64,000 nt of DNA from Litorivita pollutaquae (lineage in GTDB: Bacteria; Pseudomonadota; Alphaproteobacteria; Rhodobacterales; Rhodobacteraceae): NCBI RefSeq assembly GCF_003205515.1, contig NZ_KZ826481.1, positions 62,001 through 126,000 on the forward strand. Reading direction: 5' to 3'. Shown piece by piece: positions 11,116-19,984 of this stretch. The number at the start of each line of letters is the position of its first letter. Position 1 is the stretch's first letter. The translations under genes were made by a program, and so were the position numbers. The notes beneath the pieces are model-generated. The model was not told where the DNA came from. It saw only the letters and a program-made list of their open reading frames with translations, and made no database searches.

Positions 11116-12369
11116 ATGACCTACCACCCCAAATCGGAATTCATGCGTGTGATGATCGAGCGCGGCTTTTTGGCCGATTGCACCGATTATCAAGGCCTCG
11201 ACGAGGCGCTGATGAATGGGGTTGTGCCGGGATATATCGGGTTTGATGCCACGGCGAAATCATTGCACGTCGGGTCGTTGATCCAGATCATGACATTGCG
11301 TTGGCTGCAAAAAACCGGTCATCAACCGATCACCTTAATGGGCGGCGGCACCACAAAGGTGGGCGATCCGAGCTTTCGCGCCGACGAGCGCCCGCTTTTG
11401 ACGCCTGCGCAGATCGACGACAATATCGACGGGATCAAAAAGGTTTTCGCCAAATACATCGAGTATTCTGATGCGCCCACCGGGGCGCTCATGCGCAACA
11501 ATGCCGAATGGTTGGACGAACTCAATTACCTTGATTTCCTGCGCGACATCGGGCGGCATTTTTCAGTCAACCGGATGCTGTCGTTCGAAAGCGTGAAATC
11601 ACGTTTGGACCGTGAGCAATCTTTGAGCTTCCTCGAGTTCAACTACATGATTTTGCAAGCCTATGACTTTCTTGAACTGAACCGCCGTTATGGCTGTTTG
11701 GTGCAGTTTGGCGGCTCGGATCAATGGGGCAATATCGTCAACGGCATCGATTTGACCCGCCGCGTGTTGGACCACGAGATTTACGGGCTGACCACACCTT
11801 TGCTTACCACATCGGATGGCAAAAAGATGGGGAAATCGGCCAATGGCGCGATCTGGCTCAACGCGGATATGCTCTCGCCCTATGAGTTCTGGCAATTCTG
11901 GCGCAACACCACGGATGCCGATGTTGGCCGGTTCTTGAAGCTTTATACAGAGTTGCCGATCGAGGAATGCGATCGCTTGGGCGCGCTGGAAGGCTCCGAG
12001 ATCAACGAGGCCAAAGTGGTTTTGGCCAATGAAGTCACGACCCTATGCCATGGTGCAGAGGCGGCGGCGGCGGCCGAATCCACGGCCCGCGAAGTGTTTG
12101 AAAAAGGCGGCGTTGGCGATGATTTGCCCACCGTCACATTGAGCGCCGCAGATCTGGGCGATGGCATTTCCATCGTGCAACTCTTGGTGAAATCGGGTCT
12201 GGCAAAATCGGGTAAGGACGCCAAACGATTGATCGCAGAGAACGGCGCAAAGATCGACGATGCGCCTTTGACGGATGCCGGATTGATGGTTGATGCGGCA
12301 GCTTTGGCCACGCCGGTGAAATTGTCGGCGGGCAAGAAACGCCATGCTTTGGTAAAGCTTGACGGGTGA
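11116..12369 (+). CDS. tyrS: Tyrosyl-tRNA synthetase
   Basis: A 417-residue class I synthetase charging tRNA-Tyr. The HIGH-equivalent loop is in [15 protein letters not shown] and the KMSKS loop is [12 protein letters not shown]. The tyrosine pocket region [13 protein letters not shown] and [10 protein letters not shown] is intact. A C-terminal S4 domain (about 350-417, [18 protein letters not shown]) binds the tRNA. The ATG at 11116 gives the usual [10 protein letters not shown] start; longer in-frame extensions run into the anmK promoter region. Confidence 0.97.
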   Translation: MTYHPKSEFMRVMIERGFLADCTDYQGLDEALMNGVVPGYIGFDATAKSLHVGSLIQIMTLRWLQKTGHQPITLMGGGTTKVGDPSFRADERPLLTPAQIDDNIDGIKKVFAKYIEYSDAPTGALMRNNAEWLDELNYLDFLRDIGRHFSVNRMLSFESVKSRLDREQSLSFLEFNYMILQAYDFLELNRRYGCLVQFGGSDQWGNIVNGIDLTRRVLDHEIYGLTTPLLTTSDGKKMGKSANGAIWLNADMLSPYEFWQFWRNTTDADVGRFLKLYTELPIEECDRLGALEGSEINEAKVVLANEVTTLCHGAEAAAAAESTAREVFEKGGVGDDLPTVTLSAADLGDGISIVQLLVKSGLAKSGKDAKRLIAENGAKIDDAPLTDAGLMVDAAALATPVKLSAGKKRHALVKLDG

Positions 12370-12462
12370 TTTCGGGCACGGTGTCCGAACACGAGGGGGG
12401 GGTGTGATTGCGCCTGCCCCGGTTCGGGCGCGGGCCCGACTTGGCCGGCAATGGCGATGACG

Positions 12463-13587
12463 CTACCGTCCCTTTAGCGCCTCTGCCAAAATCTCGCGCA
12501 CCAGGGCCGGATCAACATCCGCGCTGACAAAGCTGTCACCGATGCCGCGCGCCAAAATGAACCGCAACTGCCCATCCACAACCTTTTTGTCCTGTGCCAT
12601 CAGTCCGAGCAAACCATCCGCATCCGGCAATTCGCCACTGATATCAGACAGATCCACCTTCATCTTCATCTCGCGCAGATGCGCGCGCAACCGGCTTGGG
12701 TCTTCTTGACTGCACAGGCCCATGCGCGCCGAAAGTTCAAATGCCAATGCACAACCGATTGCCACGCCCTCGCCGTGCAGCAAACGGTCGCCATATCCGG
12801 TCGCCGATTCCAACGCGTGGCAAAACGTGTGGCCAAGGTTGAGCAAGGCGCGCTCGCCCTGCTCTGTTTCGTCGCGTTGCACAATCCCGGCCTTCATCTG
12901 CACCGAGCGTTTCACCGCATAAATCCGCGCCGCCATGTCTCCGGCGGCAGCCTTGGGGGCGTTGGCCTCGAGCCACTCGAAAAACGCCGCGTCGCCCAAC
13001 AGCCCGTATTTCACCACCTCGCCATAACCGGCAAGAAAATCCCGCTCGGTCAACGTGCCCAAAATGCCGGTATCGGCCAAAACCAGACTAGGTTGATGGA
13101 AGGCACCGATAAGGTTTTTGCCCTGCGGTGCGTTGATGCCGGTTTTGCCGCCCACTGAACTGTCGACCTGCGCGAGCAATGAGGTCGGGATTTGCACGAA
13201 CCGCACGCCGCGCCGCAAAACCGCAGCCGCAAAGCCAACCAAATCGCCAATCACCCCGCCGCCAAAGGCCACCACGATATCGCCGCGCTCGACCTTTTGC
13301 TCCAATAGCCATTCGACCGTGCGGGTAAAATGCGGCCAGCTTTTGGTGCTTTCCCCCGCTGGCAACACCAATGAGACCATGTCGACGCCGCCAGCCCCGA
13401 GGCCTGCGCGCAGCGCCTCCAAATGCAACGCCGCCACATTTTCGTCGGACACCACCGCCACGCGCGGACGGCGCAACAGCGGCGCGATAAACGCGCCTGC
13501 GGCGTCAACAAGACCCGTGCCAATATGGATATCATAGGAGCGGTCGCCCAAATCCACATGCACCAGTTCGCGCAATTCCTCGGTCAT
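12463..13587 (-). CDS. aroB: 3-dehydroquinate synthase
   Basis: A 374-residue NAD- and metal-dependent enzyme making 3-dehydroquinate from DAHP in the shikimate pathway. Visible motifs are the NAD-binding GGGVIGDLVGFAAA, QIPTSLLAQVDSSVGGKTGIN, and the metal-binding EVVKYGLL and GHTFCHALE. The start ATG overlaps the aroK stop as ATGA, so it is coupled to aroK. It is convergent with tyrS, separated by 93 bp. Confidence 0.96.
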   Translation of the reverse strand: MTEELRELVHVDLGDRSYDIHIGTGLVDAAGAFIAPLLRRPRVAVVSDENVAALHLEALRAGLGAGGVDMVSLVLPAGESTKSWPHFTRTVEWLLEQKVERGDIVVAFGGGVIGDLVGFAAAVLRRGVRFVQIPTSLLAQVDSSVGGKTGINAPQGKNLIGAFHQPSLVLADTGILGTLTERDFLAGYGEVVKYGLLGDAAFFEWLEANAPKAAAGDMAARIYAVKRSVQMKAGIVQRDETEQGERALLNLGHTFCHALESATGYGDRLLHGEGVAIGCALAFELSARMGLCSQEDPSRLRAHLREMKMKVDLSDISGELPDADGLLGLMAQDKKVVDGQLRFILARGIGDSFVSADVDPALVREILAEALKGR

Positions 13588-14132
13588 TCGGTTGTCTCCA
13601 ATACGTCATGGCGGGCGCTGATCGCGCGTAAAACACGGTTTGCCATTTCCTCGATCGAATAGGCCGCATCGGCATGCACTTCGATATCGGCCTGCGCATA
13701 GATCGGCACGCGGGCCTCGAAAATCTCGCTCAATGTGGCATAGGGATTGGCGGTGCGCAGCAAGGGGCGCGTTTGCTTGTGCCGCACCCGGCTCCAAAGC
13801 AAATCGAGATCGGCATTGAGCCAGACCGAAACTCCGCGCTCGGAGATCATTTCCCGATTGTTTTGGGCCAAAAACGCCCCGCCGCCGGTGGACAGGATAC
13901 AGCGTCCGCCATCCAAAAGCCGCTCGATCACTTGAGTTTCTTTCTTGCGGAAGAACGCCTCTCCATCGCGGGCGAATATTTCGGCAATGCTCATATTGGC
14001 AGCGCGCTCGATCTCGGCATCGGAATCAATGAACGGCACGCCGAGCTTTGCGGCCAGAGCCTTGCCAACGGCGGTTTTACCCGCGCCCATCATCCCCACG
14101 AGAACAACGGTTTTTCTCAATTGCTCGCTCAT
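13584..14132 (-). CDS. aroK: Shikimate kinase
   Basis: A 182-residue P-loop kinase phosphorylating shikimate at O3. The Walker A is GMMGAGKTAVGK, the shikimate/Mg site is DSDAEIERA, STGGGAF forms the core binding loop, and the adenine-lid region follows. It is the upstream partner of aroB in a two-gene aroK-aroB operon, an arrangement common in proteobacteria. The start ATG at 14132 opens away from the small plus-strand gene at 14254, leaving a 121-bp divergent promoter region. Confidence 0.95.
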   Translation of the reverse strand: MSEQLRKTVVLVGMMGAGKTAVGKALAAKLGVPFIDSDAEIERAANMSIAEIFARDGEAFFRKKETQVIERLLDGGRCILSTGGGAFLAQNNREMISERGVSVWLNADLDLLWSRVRHKQTRPLLRTANPYATLSEIFEARVPIYAQADIEVHADAAYSIEEMANRVLRAISARHDVLETTE

Positions 14133-14253
14133 GCCCTGCGCCGCAATCGGCGCTCCCCTGCCAAATTCCTCAATTTGCGCCTGAATGACGTGATCTTCGC
14201 CAAAAGGCCAGTTATAACTTGTTTAAAAGACGCAAAAAATGGGCAGGTCAATC

Positions 14254-14403
14254 ATGTTTCGCATTCTCAAATACTTGTTCTTCTTGAGTTTCCTGGGCTT
14301 TATTGCCCTCATCGCCTATGCCTATCTCGCGCCGTTCTTCGGGGCTGATTTTGCCCCTGCGCCGACCGAGATTCGCACACCCGTGGTGCTTGATGCCAAT
14401 TAG
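14254..14403 (+). CDS. Small single-pass membrane protein (49 aa), unknown function
   Basis: A 49-residue ORF, MFRILKYLFFLSFLGFIALI at the start, with one strong transmembrane helix (about 6-30) and a short Pro/Thr-rich tail ending PVVLDAN. GGGCAGG lies upstream of the ATG; an in-frame ATG at 14239 would add five residues. Its last 11 bases overlap the start of the next gene (14393), which indicates translational coupling with the exported protein and the recombinase downstream. Function is not recognised. The coding call rests on hydrophobic pattern, a plausible ribosome site and the overlap. Confidence 0.65.
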   Translation: MFRILKYLFFLSFLGFIALIAYAYLAPFFGADFAPAPTEIRTPVVLDAN

Positions 14404-15967
14404 AACCCATTCATTGATCTGTTTGGCCGGTGCGGCTGCGGTGATCACCGCTGGGACATTTGGCGCCCCGGCGCAGGCCGAAACGCCCTTATCTGCGATT
14501 GACTGGCTCGGCGCGGCGCGCTTGCCGGTGGTGCACCCACCGCTTCTCGGCCCCGGGCAGCTCCCCCTTGCCGATGAGCCTCCGGTCAGCCATGACGCCA
14601 CCGTGCCCGACGTATCGGTCGCCCCGCTTGATGCGCCAAAGCCCGACGCCGTGGGGCTGTTGCCAACCGCAATGACCGGGTTGCCACAAGACCTATGGCA
14701 AAACTCGACCAGCCATGCATTGGTCGCCTTGCTCCGCACCCAAAAGGCCCCGCGCCTTCCCGCCTTACAAGATTTGCTCTATACGTTGCTTCTGGCTGAA
14801 GCGAATGCGCCCGCAGACGCCGGCAACGACAGTGCGCTTTTACTGGCACGGATTGACGCCTTGATCGAATTTGGCGCCGTTGAACCTGCGGCGGCTTTGA
14901 TCGACCGTGCCGGGGCGGATACCGCACCGCTGTTTGCACGGTGGTTCGATATTACGCTTTTGACCGGCGCCGAAGACGAAGCCTGTGCAGCGCTTTTGGC
15001 CCGTCCGGCGCTGTCGCCTTCTTATGCGGCGCAGGTGTTTTGCACCGCCCGGACCGGCGATTGGGAAACGGCAGCCCTCACTCTCGACACGGCGCGGGCT
15101 CTGAATTTGATTTCATCCAGCGACAGCAGACTTCTGGAGCAATTCCTTCACCCTGACACCACATCCGAGGGGCAGGATTTGCCACCACCGGCGCGGCCCT
15201 CGGCGCTGACCTACCGGCTCTTCGAAGCGGTCGGCGCGCCGCTGCCGACGGGCAACCTGCCGCGTGCGTTCGCCATGGGCGACCTGCGCGACACCTCGGG
15301 ATGGAAATCGGAACTGGAAGCGGCCGAACGGCTGACCCGCAGCGGCGCTCTCGCCGCCAACCGGCTTCAGGGATATTATACCGCGCGCCAACCTGCCGCC
15401 TCGGGCGGGGTATGGGACCGCGTTGCAGCCTTTCAACGGTTCGATGCGGCCTTTGCCCGGCGCGATGTCTCGGATATCGCCAAGACCCTGCCCGATGTCT
15501 GGGCGGCCATGCGTGCAGCGCGGCTCGAAATTGCTTTTGCCGATCTCTACGGCGCCGAGCTTTATAAATTACCGCTCAGCGGGACGCCGCGCGCTTTGGC
15601 CTATCATATTGCGCTGTTGTCGCAAGACTATGAAACGGCGGCGCAATCTGCCCGCCCCGTGACCCGCGCCGACCGGTTTTTAACCACATTGGCCATGGGC
15701 ACGCCGCGCGATCCCCATAGCCCCCGCGCCGAGGCCATCACCGCCGCCTTTGCCCCGCAGGCCCGCCCGCCCGCTGCGATCACATCCTTGTTGCGCCAAC
15801 GGCGTCTTGGCGAAGCAATTTTGCGCGCGGTCAAGATTCTATCAGAGGCCAGCGGCGGCGACACCCAAGCCATCACCGAAGCGCTCGCCACCTTCCGCGC
15901 GGTCGGATTGGAAGCCACAGCGCGCCGCGCCGGATTGCAAATGATCCTGTTGGACCGGCAAGGATGA
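14393..15967 (+). CDS. Exported alpha-helical protein, unknown function
   Basis: A 524-residue protein with a clear Sec signal peptide (about 1-29, ending in GAPAQA) and therefore probably periplasmic. The mature part is Ala/Leu-rich, almost entirely helical in pattern and TPR/HEAT-like (repeated LLLARIDALIEFGAVEPAAALI-type segments), but no catalytic motif is recognised. The ATG at 14393 overlaps the upstream small membrane gene, and the stop overlaps the recombinase start (ATGA), so the three genes form a coupled operon. Longer in-frame starts upstream are rejected because the signal peptide would become internal. A scaffold or cell-envelope role is only inference. Confidence 0.75.
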   Translation: MPIRTHSLICLAGAAAVITAGTFGAPAQAETPLSAIDWLGAARLPVVHPPLLGPGQLPLADEPPVSHDATVPDVSVAPLDAPKPDAVGLLPTAMTGLPQDLWQNSTSHALVALLRTQKAPRLPALQDLLYTLLLAEANAPADAGNDSALLLARIDALIEFGAVEPAAALIDRAGADTAPLFARWFDITLLTGAEDEACAALLARPALSPSYAAQVFCTARTGDWETAALTLDTARALNLISSSDSRLLEQFLHPDTTSEGQDLPPPARPSALTYRLFEAVGAPLPTGNLPRAFAMGDLRDTSGWKSELEAAERLTRSGALAANRLQGYYTARQPAASGGVWDRVAAFQRFDAAFARRDVSDIAKTLPDVWAAMRAARLEIAFADLYGAELYKLPLSGTPRALAYHIALLSQDYETAAQSARPVTRADRFLTTLAMGTPRDPHSPRAEAITAAFAPQARPPAAITSLLRQRRLGEAILRAVKILSEASGGDTQAITEALATFRAVGLEATARRAGLQMILLDRQG

Positions 15968-16896
15968 GCGCCGCATTGCATTGGATTTCCGCCTTTATCG
16001 AGGCGCAGGCCGCCGAATTGGGCGCGGCAGACAACACCCAATTGGCCTATGCCCGTGACCTCAAAGACTTCGCCGAATGGTGCGCGGCCCATGATCACGA
16101 TTTGGCCGACCTGACCCGTCCGGTGATCGAAGAGTATCTGATTTATTGCGAAGCGCAGGGATTGGCGCAATCCACCCGCGCGCGGCGTCTTTCGTCGATC
16201 AAACAGCTCTATCGTTTCACCTATGAGGAACGGCTGCGCGGCGACAATCCGGCCTTGTTGATCAAAGGCCCGCCCAAGGCGCAGCGCCTTCCCAAAATAT
16301 TATCAATTGAAGAGGTGGATGCGCTTTTGACGGCGGCCAAGAGCTACGGCAAAACGCCGCAATCCCGACTGCGCTGCACCGCTTTGATGGAGCTGCTCTA
16401 TGCCACCGGGATGCGCGTGACCGAATTGGTGTCGCTACCGGTATCTGCCGCGCGCGGCGACCCGAGGATGCTTTTGGTACGCGGTAAGGGCGGCAAGGAA
16501 CGCATGGTGCCGTTGTCGCCACCTGCACGGGAGGCCATGGTCGAATGGTTGGTCCTGCGCGACGCGATTGAAGACAGCGCACGGATTGAAAAAGGCACCC
16601 CTCCGTCAAAGTTCCTATTTCCGTCGCGGGGCAAGACCGGGCATTTGACCCGCGTGCGGTTCTATACGTTGATCAAGGAATTGGCCGTGCTGGGCGGGGT
16701 GGCGCCGGAAAAGGTCACACCGCACACATTGCGCCATGCCTTTGCCACGCATCTGCTGGCCAATGGTGCCGATTTGCGGGCGATCCAAACGCTATTGGGG
16801 CACGCCGATGTCGCCACCACGGAAATTTATACCCATGTCCTGGACGCACGGTTGAAGGAACTGGTGTTGGAGCATCATCCCCTGGCCAAGGAGTGA
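15964..16896 (+). CDS. xerD: Tyrosine recombinase of XerC/XerD type
   Basis: A 310-residue site-specific recombinase that would resolve chromosome dimers at dif with a partner Xer protein at the septum. The N-terminal SAM-like core-binding domain spans about 4-90. The catalytic domain has Arg151 (GMRVTEL), Lys176 (RGKGGKER), His255-x-x-Arg258 (HTLRHAF), His280 (LLGHA) and the nucleophile Tyr289 (TEIYTHV), all intact. It is coupled by ATGA to the exported protein gene. The 3' end overlaps the convergent metallophosphoesterase-like gene by 22 bp. XerD is preferred over XerC from general resemblance only. No integron or phage features are adjacent. Confidence 0.88.
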   Translation: MSAALHWISAFIEAQAAELGAADNTQLAYARDLKDFAEWCAAHDHDLADLTRPVIEEYLIYCEAQGLAQSTRARRLSSIKQLYRFTYEERLRGDNPALLIKGPPKAQRLPKILSIEEVDALLTAAKSYGKTPQSRLRCTALMELLYATGMRVTELVSLPVSAARGDPRMLLVRGKGGKERMVPLSPPAREAMVEWLVLRDAIEDSARIEKGTPPSKFLFPSRGKTGHLTRVRFYTLIKELAVLGGVAPEKVTPHTLRHAFATHLLANGADLRAIQTLLGHADVATTEIYTHVLDARLKELVLEHHPLAKE

Positions 16897-17687
16897 GTCC
16901 GGCGCAACGCGGCGGGCAATACATCCTCTGACGGCCACCATCCGGATGTGAGCGCCTGCGCATATCCCTCCGGCAGGCCTGCGGCCCGCATCTGCGCTGC
17001 GGCCGCCGGCGCATCATAGTCCAACCGATGAAACGACACCGCCCCTTGTTCCGAGAGCCGGACATATTCGGTTTGCGCCCGCCCATCATGGGGCGGCATG
17101 CCGATGACACCGGCGTTGATCCAGTGATGAGACCCAACCTGTTTTTCGAACCCGATACCGGAGTGGCCGCTGATTACGACATCAACGGGGCCAACCTCTT
17201 CCTCTATTATATTGATTTCATTTTTAAATTCTGCGTCCACAGTGGAACCCCAGATAAAGCGCGCCACATCCGTCGCAGCGCCATGCACCACCACATATCG
17301 CCGGGCCGCATGGGTAAACACCGCCCAATCCGGCAGATCCGCCATCCACGCACGGGCCTGCGCATCGATGGCGGCAGAGGCATAGCCGAACCAGTTCGCC
17401 GAAAGCAAATCACAGGCCGTACCGTCCTCAAATCCGCATCCGCAATCTGCCGCGCCGCTGGCCAATTGCCTCTCGCAGTTGCCCGCAATTACGCGCGCGC
17501 CTAGGGTGCGGACCACGTCAAGCGTGCCGCAGGGATCGGCACAATAGGCGACGACATCGCCGGTGCAAATATGATGCGCCGCATCGCAGGTTCGGGCGCG
17601 CAGGGCCTCGACCGCCTGACGATTGGAATATGGCCCCCCAAAAACCACCACCTCGCCGTTCAACCGGCCCCAATCCGCGATTTTCAT
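16875..17687 (-). CDS. Degenerate calcineurin-like metallophosphoesterase homologue
   Basis: A 270-residue protein of the YfcE/MJ0936-like metallophosphoesterase fold. Conserved remnants are CTGDVVAYCADP (Gly43-Asp44), GN at 69-70, VVHG (His135) and GH at 174-175. However, the first motif, normally S-D-x-H-S-N, reads GGPYSN (residues 17-22), the GNH motif reads GNC, and GHTH reads GHSG. At least three metal ligands and the catalytic His are therefore missing. The protein is full length with an ATG and a GGGAG site, so this is not a frameshifted pseudogene. It may bind nucleotide or phosphate without hydrolysis, or use another chemistry. It is convergent with xerD and divergent from the CNNM gene. 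Confidence 0.75.
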   Translation of the reverse strand: MKIADWGRLNGEVVVFGGPYSNRQAVEALRARTCDAAHHICTGDVVAYCADPCGTLDVVRTLGARVIAGNCERQLASGAADCGCGFEDGTACDLLSANWFGYASAAIDAQARAWMADLPDWAVFTHAARRYVVVHGAATDVARFIWGSTVDAEFKNEINIIEEEVGPVDVVISGHSGIGFEKQVGSHHWINAGVIGMPPHDGRAQTEYVRLSEQGAVSFHRLDYDAPAAAAQMRAAGLPEGYAQALTSGWWPSEDVLPAALRRTHSLARG

Positions 17688-17764
17688 GTTCTTCTCCCAA
17701 CCGCGCCTTGAACGCAGGCGCGCCGCAGCCCATAACCAATGAAAGACTAACGGGAAAAGCAGTC

Positions 17765-19078
17765 ATGGAACAGTCGTTCACGCAGCTCGACGCGGCGTTT
17801 TGGATCACATCTGCGGCAATTCTATTGCTGCTGGTATTGTCGGCGTTTTTCTCCGGTTCGGAGACCGCATTGACGGCGGCAAGCCGCGGGAAATTGCGTG
17901 CGCAGGCGGACAAGGGCTCCAAAGGGGCGGCGCGGGCACTCGACATCACCGATGACAACGAGCGGTTGATCGGTTCAGTGCTTTTGGGCAACAACCTTGT
18001 GAATATTCTGGCCACCTCTTTGGCCACCGCCATCTTCACCCGCGCGTTCGGCGAAAGCGGTGTAGCTTTGGCAACTTTGGTGATGACAATGTTGGTTTTG
18101 GTCTTTGCCGAAGTCTTGCCGAAAACCTATGCGATCACCAATGCCGAGGCTGCGGCGGCCGGGGTGTCGCCGGTCATCGCGGTTGTGATCCGGGTGTTTT
18201 CGCCGATTGTCAGCGCCGTGCGGCTTTTGGTGCGCGGGGTATTGCGGCTTTTCGGCGTGCAAATCGACCCCGACAGCCACATTCTGGCAGTGCGCGAGGA
18301 AATCGCAGGCGCGCTTTATCTGGGGCATTCCGAAGGCGTGGTCGAAAAAGAAGACCGGGATCGCATCCTTGGTGCATTGGATTTGGGCGAACGTGCGGTT
18401 GAGGAAATCATGCTTCACCGCAGCCAGATCGAAATGATCAACGCGCATAGCGAACCGGCGGAAATTCTGACGCAATGCCTCGAAAGCAGCCATACACGAT
18501 TGCCGGTATTCAAAGACGAGCCGGACAATATTATCGGGGTGATCCACGCCAAGGATCTGTTGCGCGCGATGCACAAGCTTGCCTTGGCGCCCGCCGAAGG
18601 CAGCGGACCGCAGCCGATGGATGACTTCAAAATCGAACAAGTGGTGATGGAACCCTATTTCGTGCCCGAAACCACAACTCTGGACGACCAGATGCGGCAA
18701 TTCCTGCGCCGGCGCACGCATTTCGCCATGGTTGTGGATGAATATGGATCGCTTCAGGGATTGATCACGCTTGAGGATATTTTGGAGGAGATCGTCGGCG
18801 AAATCACCGATGAGTTTGACGCCGATGTTGACCATCTGATCCGCAAAAGCGAGGACGGCCAGTTTTTGATCGACGGGGCAATGACCATCCGCGATTTGAA
18901 TCGCGCCACGGATTGGGCTTTGCCCGATGACGAAGCCAACACTGTGGCGGGGTTGGTGATCCACGAGGCGCAAATGATCCCCACCGTGGGCCAAGTGTTC
19001 AGCTTTCACGGTTTCCGCTTTGAGGTTACGGCGCGCAAAGACAACCGGATCACGCGGTTGAAGATACGGCCCCTATGA
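17765..19078 (+). CDS. CNNM/CorC (HlyC-CorC) family membrane protein
   Basis: A 437-residue hemolysin-III-unrelated TlyC/CorC-type protein. An N-terminal DUF21/CNNM membrane domain (about 5-190, four hydrophobic segments, LSAFFSGSETALTAASRGKL) is followed by a CBS-domain pair (about 205-340: VMEPYFVPETTTLDDQMRQF, LQGLITLEDILEEIVGEI) and a C-terminal CorC_HlyC domain (about 350-437). CNNM homologues mediate Mg/Na transport or Mg homeostasis, with ATP-Mg binding at the CBS pair. The ATG at 17765 starts with MEQSFTQ right before the first membrane helix; an extension to 17630 would run across the metallophosphoesterase start. The next gene follows after 25 bp. Confidence 0.9.
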   Translation: MEQSFTQLDAAFWITSAAILLLLVLSAFFSGSETALTAASRGKLRAQADKGSKGAARALDITDDNERLIGSVLLGNNLVNILATSLATAIFTRAFGESGVALATLVMTMLVLVFAEVLPKTYAITNAEAAAAGVSPVIAVVIRVFSPIVSAVRLLVRGVLRLFGVQIDPDSHILAVREEIAGALYLGHSEGVVEKEDRDRILGALDLGERAVEEIMLHRSQIEMINAHSEPAEILTQCLESSHTRLPVFKDEPDNIIGVIHAKDLLRAMHKLALAPAEGSGPQPMDDFKIEQVVMEPYFVPETTTLDDQMRQFLRRRTHFAMVVDEYGSLQGLITLEDILEEIVGEITDEFDADVDHLIRKSEDGQFLIDGAMTIRDLNRATDWALPDDEANTVAGLVIHEAQMIPTVGQVFSFHGFRFEVTARKDNRITRLKIRPL

Positions 19079-19103
19079 CAGCGGCGAGGCGGGATAAAAC
19101 ACC

Positions 19104-19697
19104 ATGAGCGCCGCTGCCATCCTGATACTGGCGGCAGGCGCGTCGTCGCGGATGCGCGGCGGTGACAAGATAATGGAAGAGGTCGCAGGCGCGCCGTTGT
19201 TGACGGTATTGACCACGCGTGCCTTGGCGGCGGGATCGGAGGTCTTTGTCGCCCTGCCTTCTGCAGATCATCCGCGCGCGGCAGCTTTGAGCGGATTGGA
19301 TGTCACGATCGTACCGGTTCCGGACGCAGCGGAGGGCATGGCGCGCTCGATCGCCTGCGGAGTCGCGGCCTTGCCGGTCGACACCTCGGGCGTGATGCTT
19401 TTACCCGCCGATATGCCCGAGCTCAGCCAAGCGGATTTGACCGCAATCCTGCGGGCCTTTGCCGGCGGGATGGCACGTCATGTGGTACGCGGTGCAGCGA
19501 CAGATGGCACAGCGGGACATCCGGTGGTGTTTCCGGCGCGGTGTTTTGACGATCTATCTGCATTGCAAGGGGATCAGGGCGCGCGGTCCATCTTAAACGC
19601 GGAAACAGATATTTTGACCGTTGCCCTGCCCGCGCAGCACGCATTGACTGATCTGGACACGCCCGAAGAGTGGGCGGCATGGCGGGCAAAACAGTAG
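19104..19697 (+). CDS. MobA/MocA-like nucleotidyltransferase
   Basis: A 197-residue NTP-transferase-fold protein. The nucleotide-binding signature LAAGASSRMRGGDK lies at residues 9-22, the metal-binding PADMPEL motif near 93-100 and GHPVVFP near 137. It matches the CoxI/MocA branch, whose characterised members attach CMP to molybdopterin for the xanthine dehydrogenase family. No molybdenum hydroxylase gene is nearby, although moaC and moeA lie 30 kb away, so the substrate remains an inference. It probably shares a transcript with the CNNM gene. Confidence 0.75.
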   Translation: MSAAAILILAAGASSRMRGGDKIMEEVAGAPLLTVLTTRALAAGSEVFVALPSADHPRAAALSGLDVTIVPVPDAAEGMARSIACGVAALPVDTSGVMLLPADMPELSQADLTAILRAFAGGMARHVVRGAATDGTAGHPVVFPARCFDDLSALQGDQGARSILNAETDILTVALPAQHALTDLDTPEEWAAWRAKQ

Positions 19698-19984
19698 CCG
19701 CAGTTTTCACCCTGCGCACTGCCGGTGCTGCGGCGGGTGTTTGCACAGCATAGCGCGCCCGCAGCCCGTATAGGAATATATCCGACCACTGCGGCGCTCA
19801 AGCGGCGCGCCAAATCCTTGTCGCCCGCCCCCAAACGACGACACCCCGATGTCTGCTTCCGCACAGCCTGCGACAGCATCCATCGGGGCCCGCCGATACT
19901 CTGCCGCAGCGTGGCAGCGCCGCTGGCAGAATATTCAGTGGGGACCGATGGGTTAAAACCACCAGCCCCACGCTGCATATGCGA

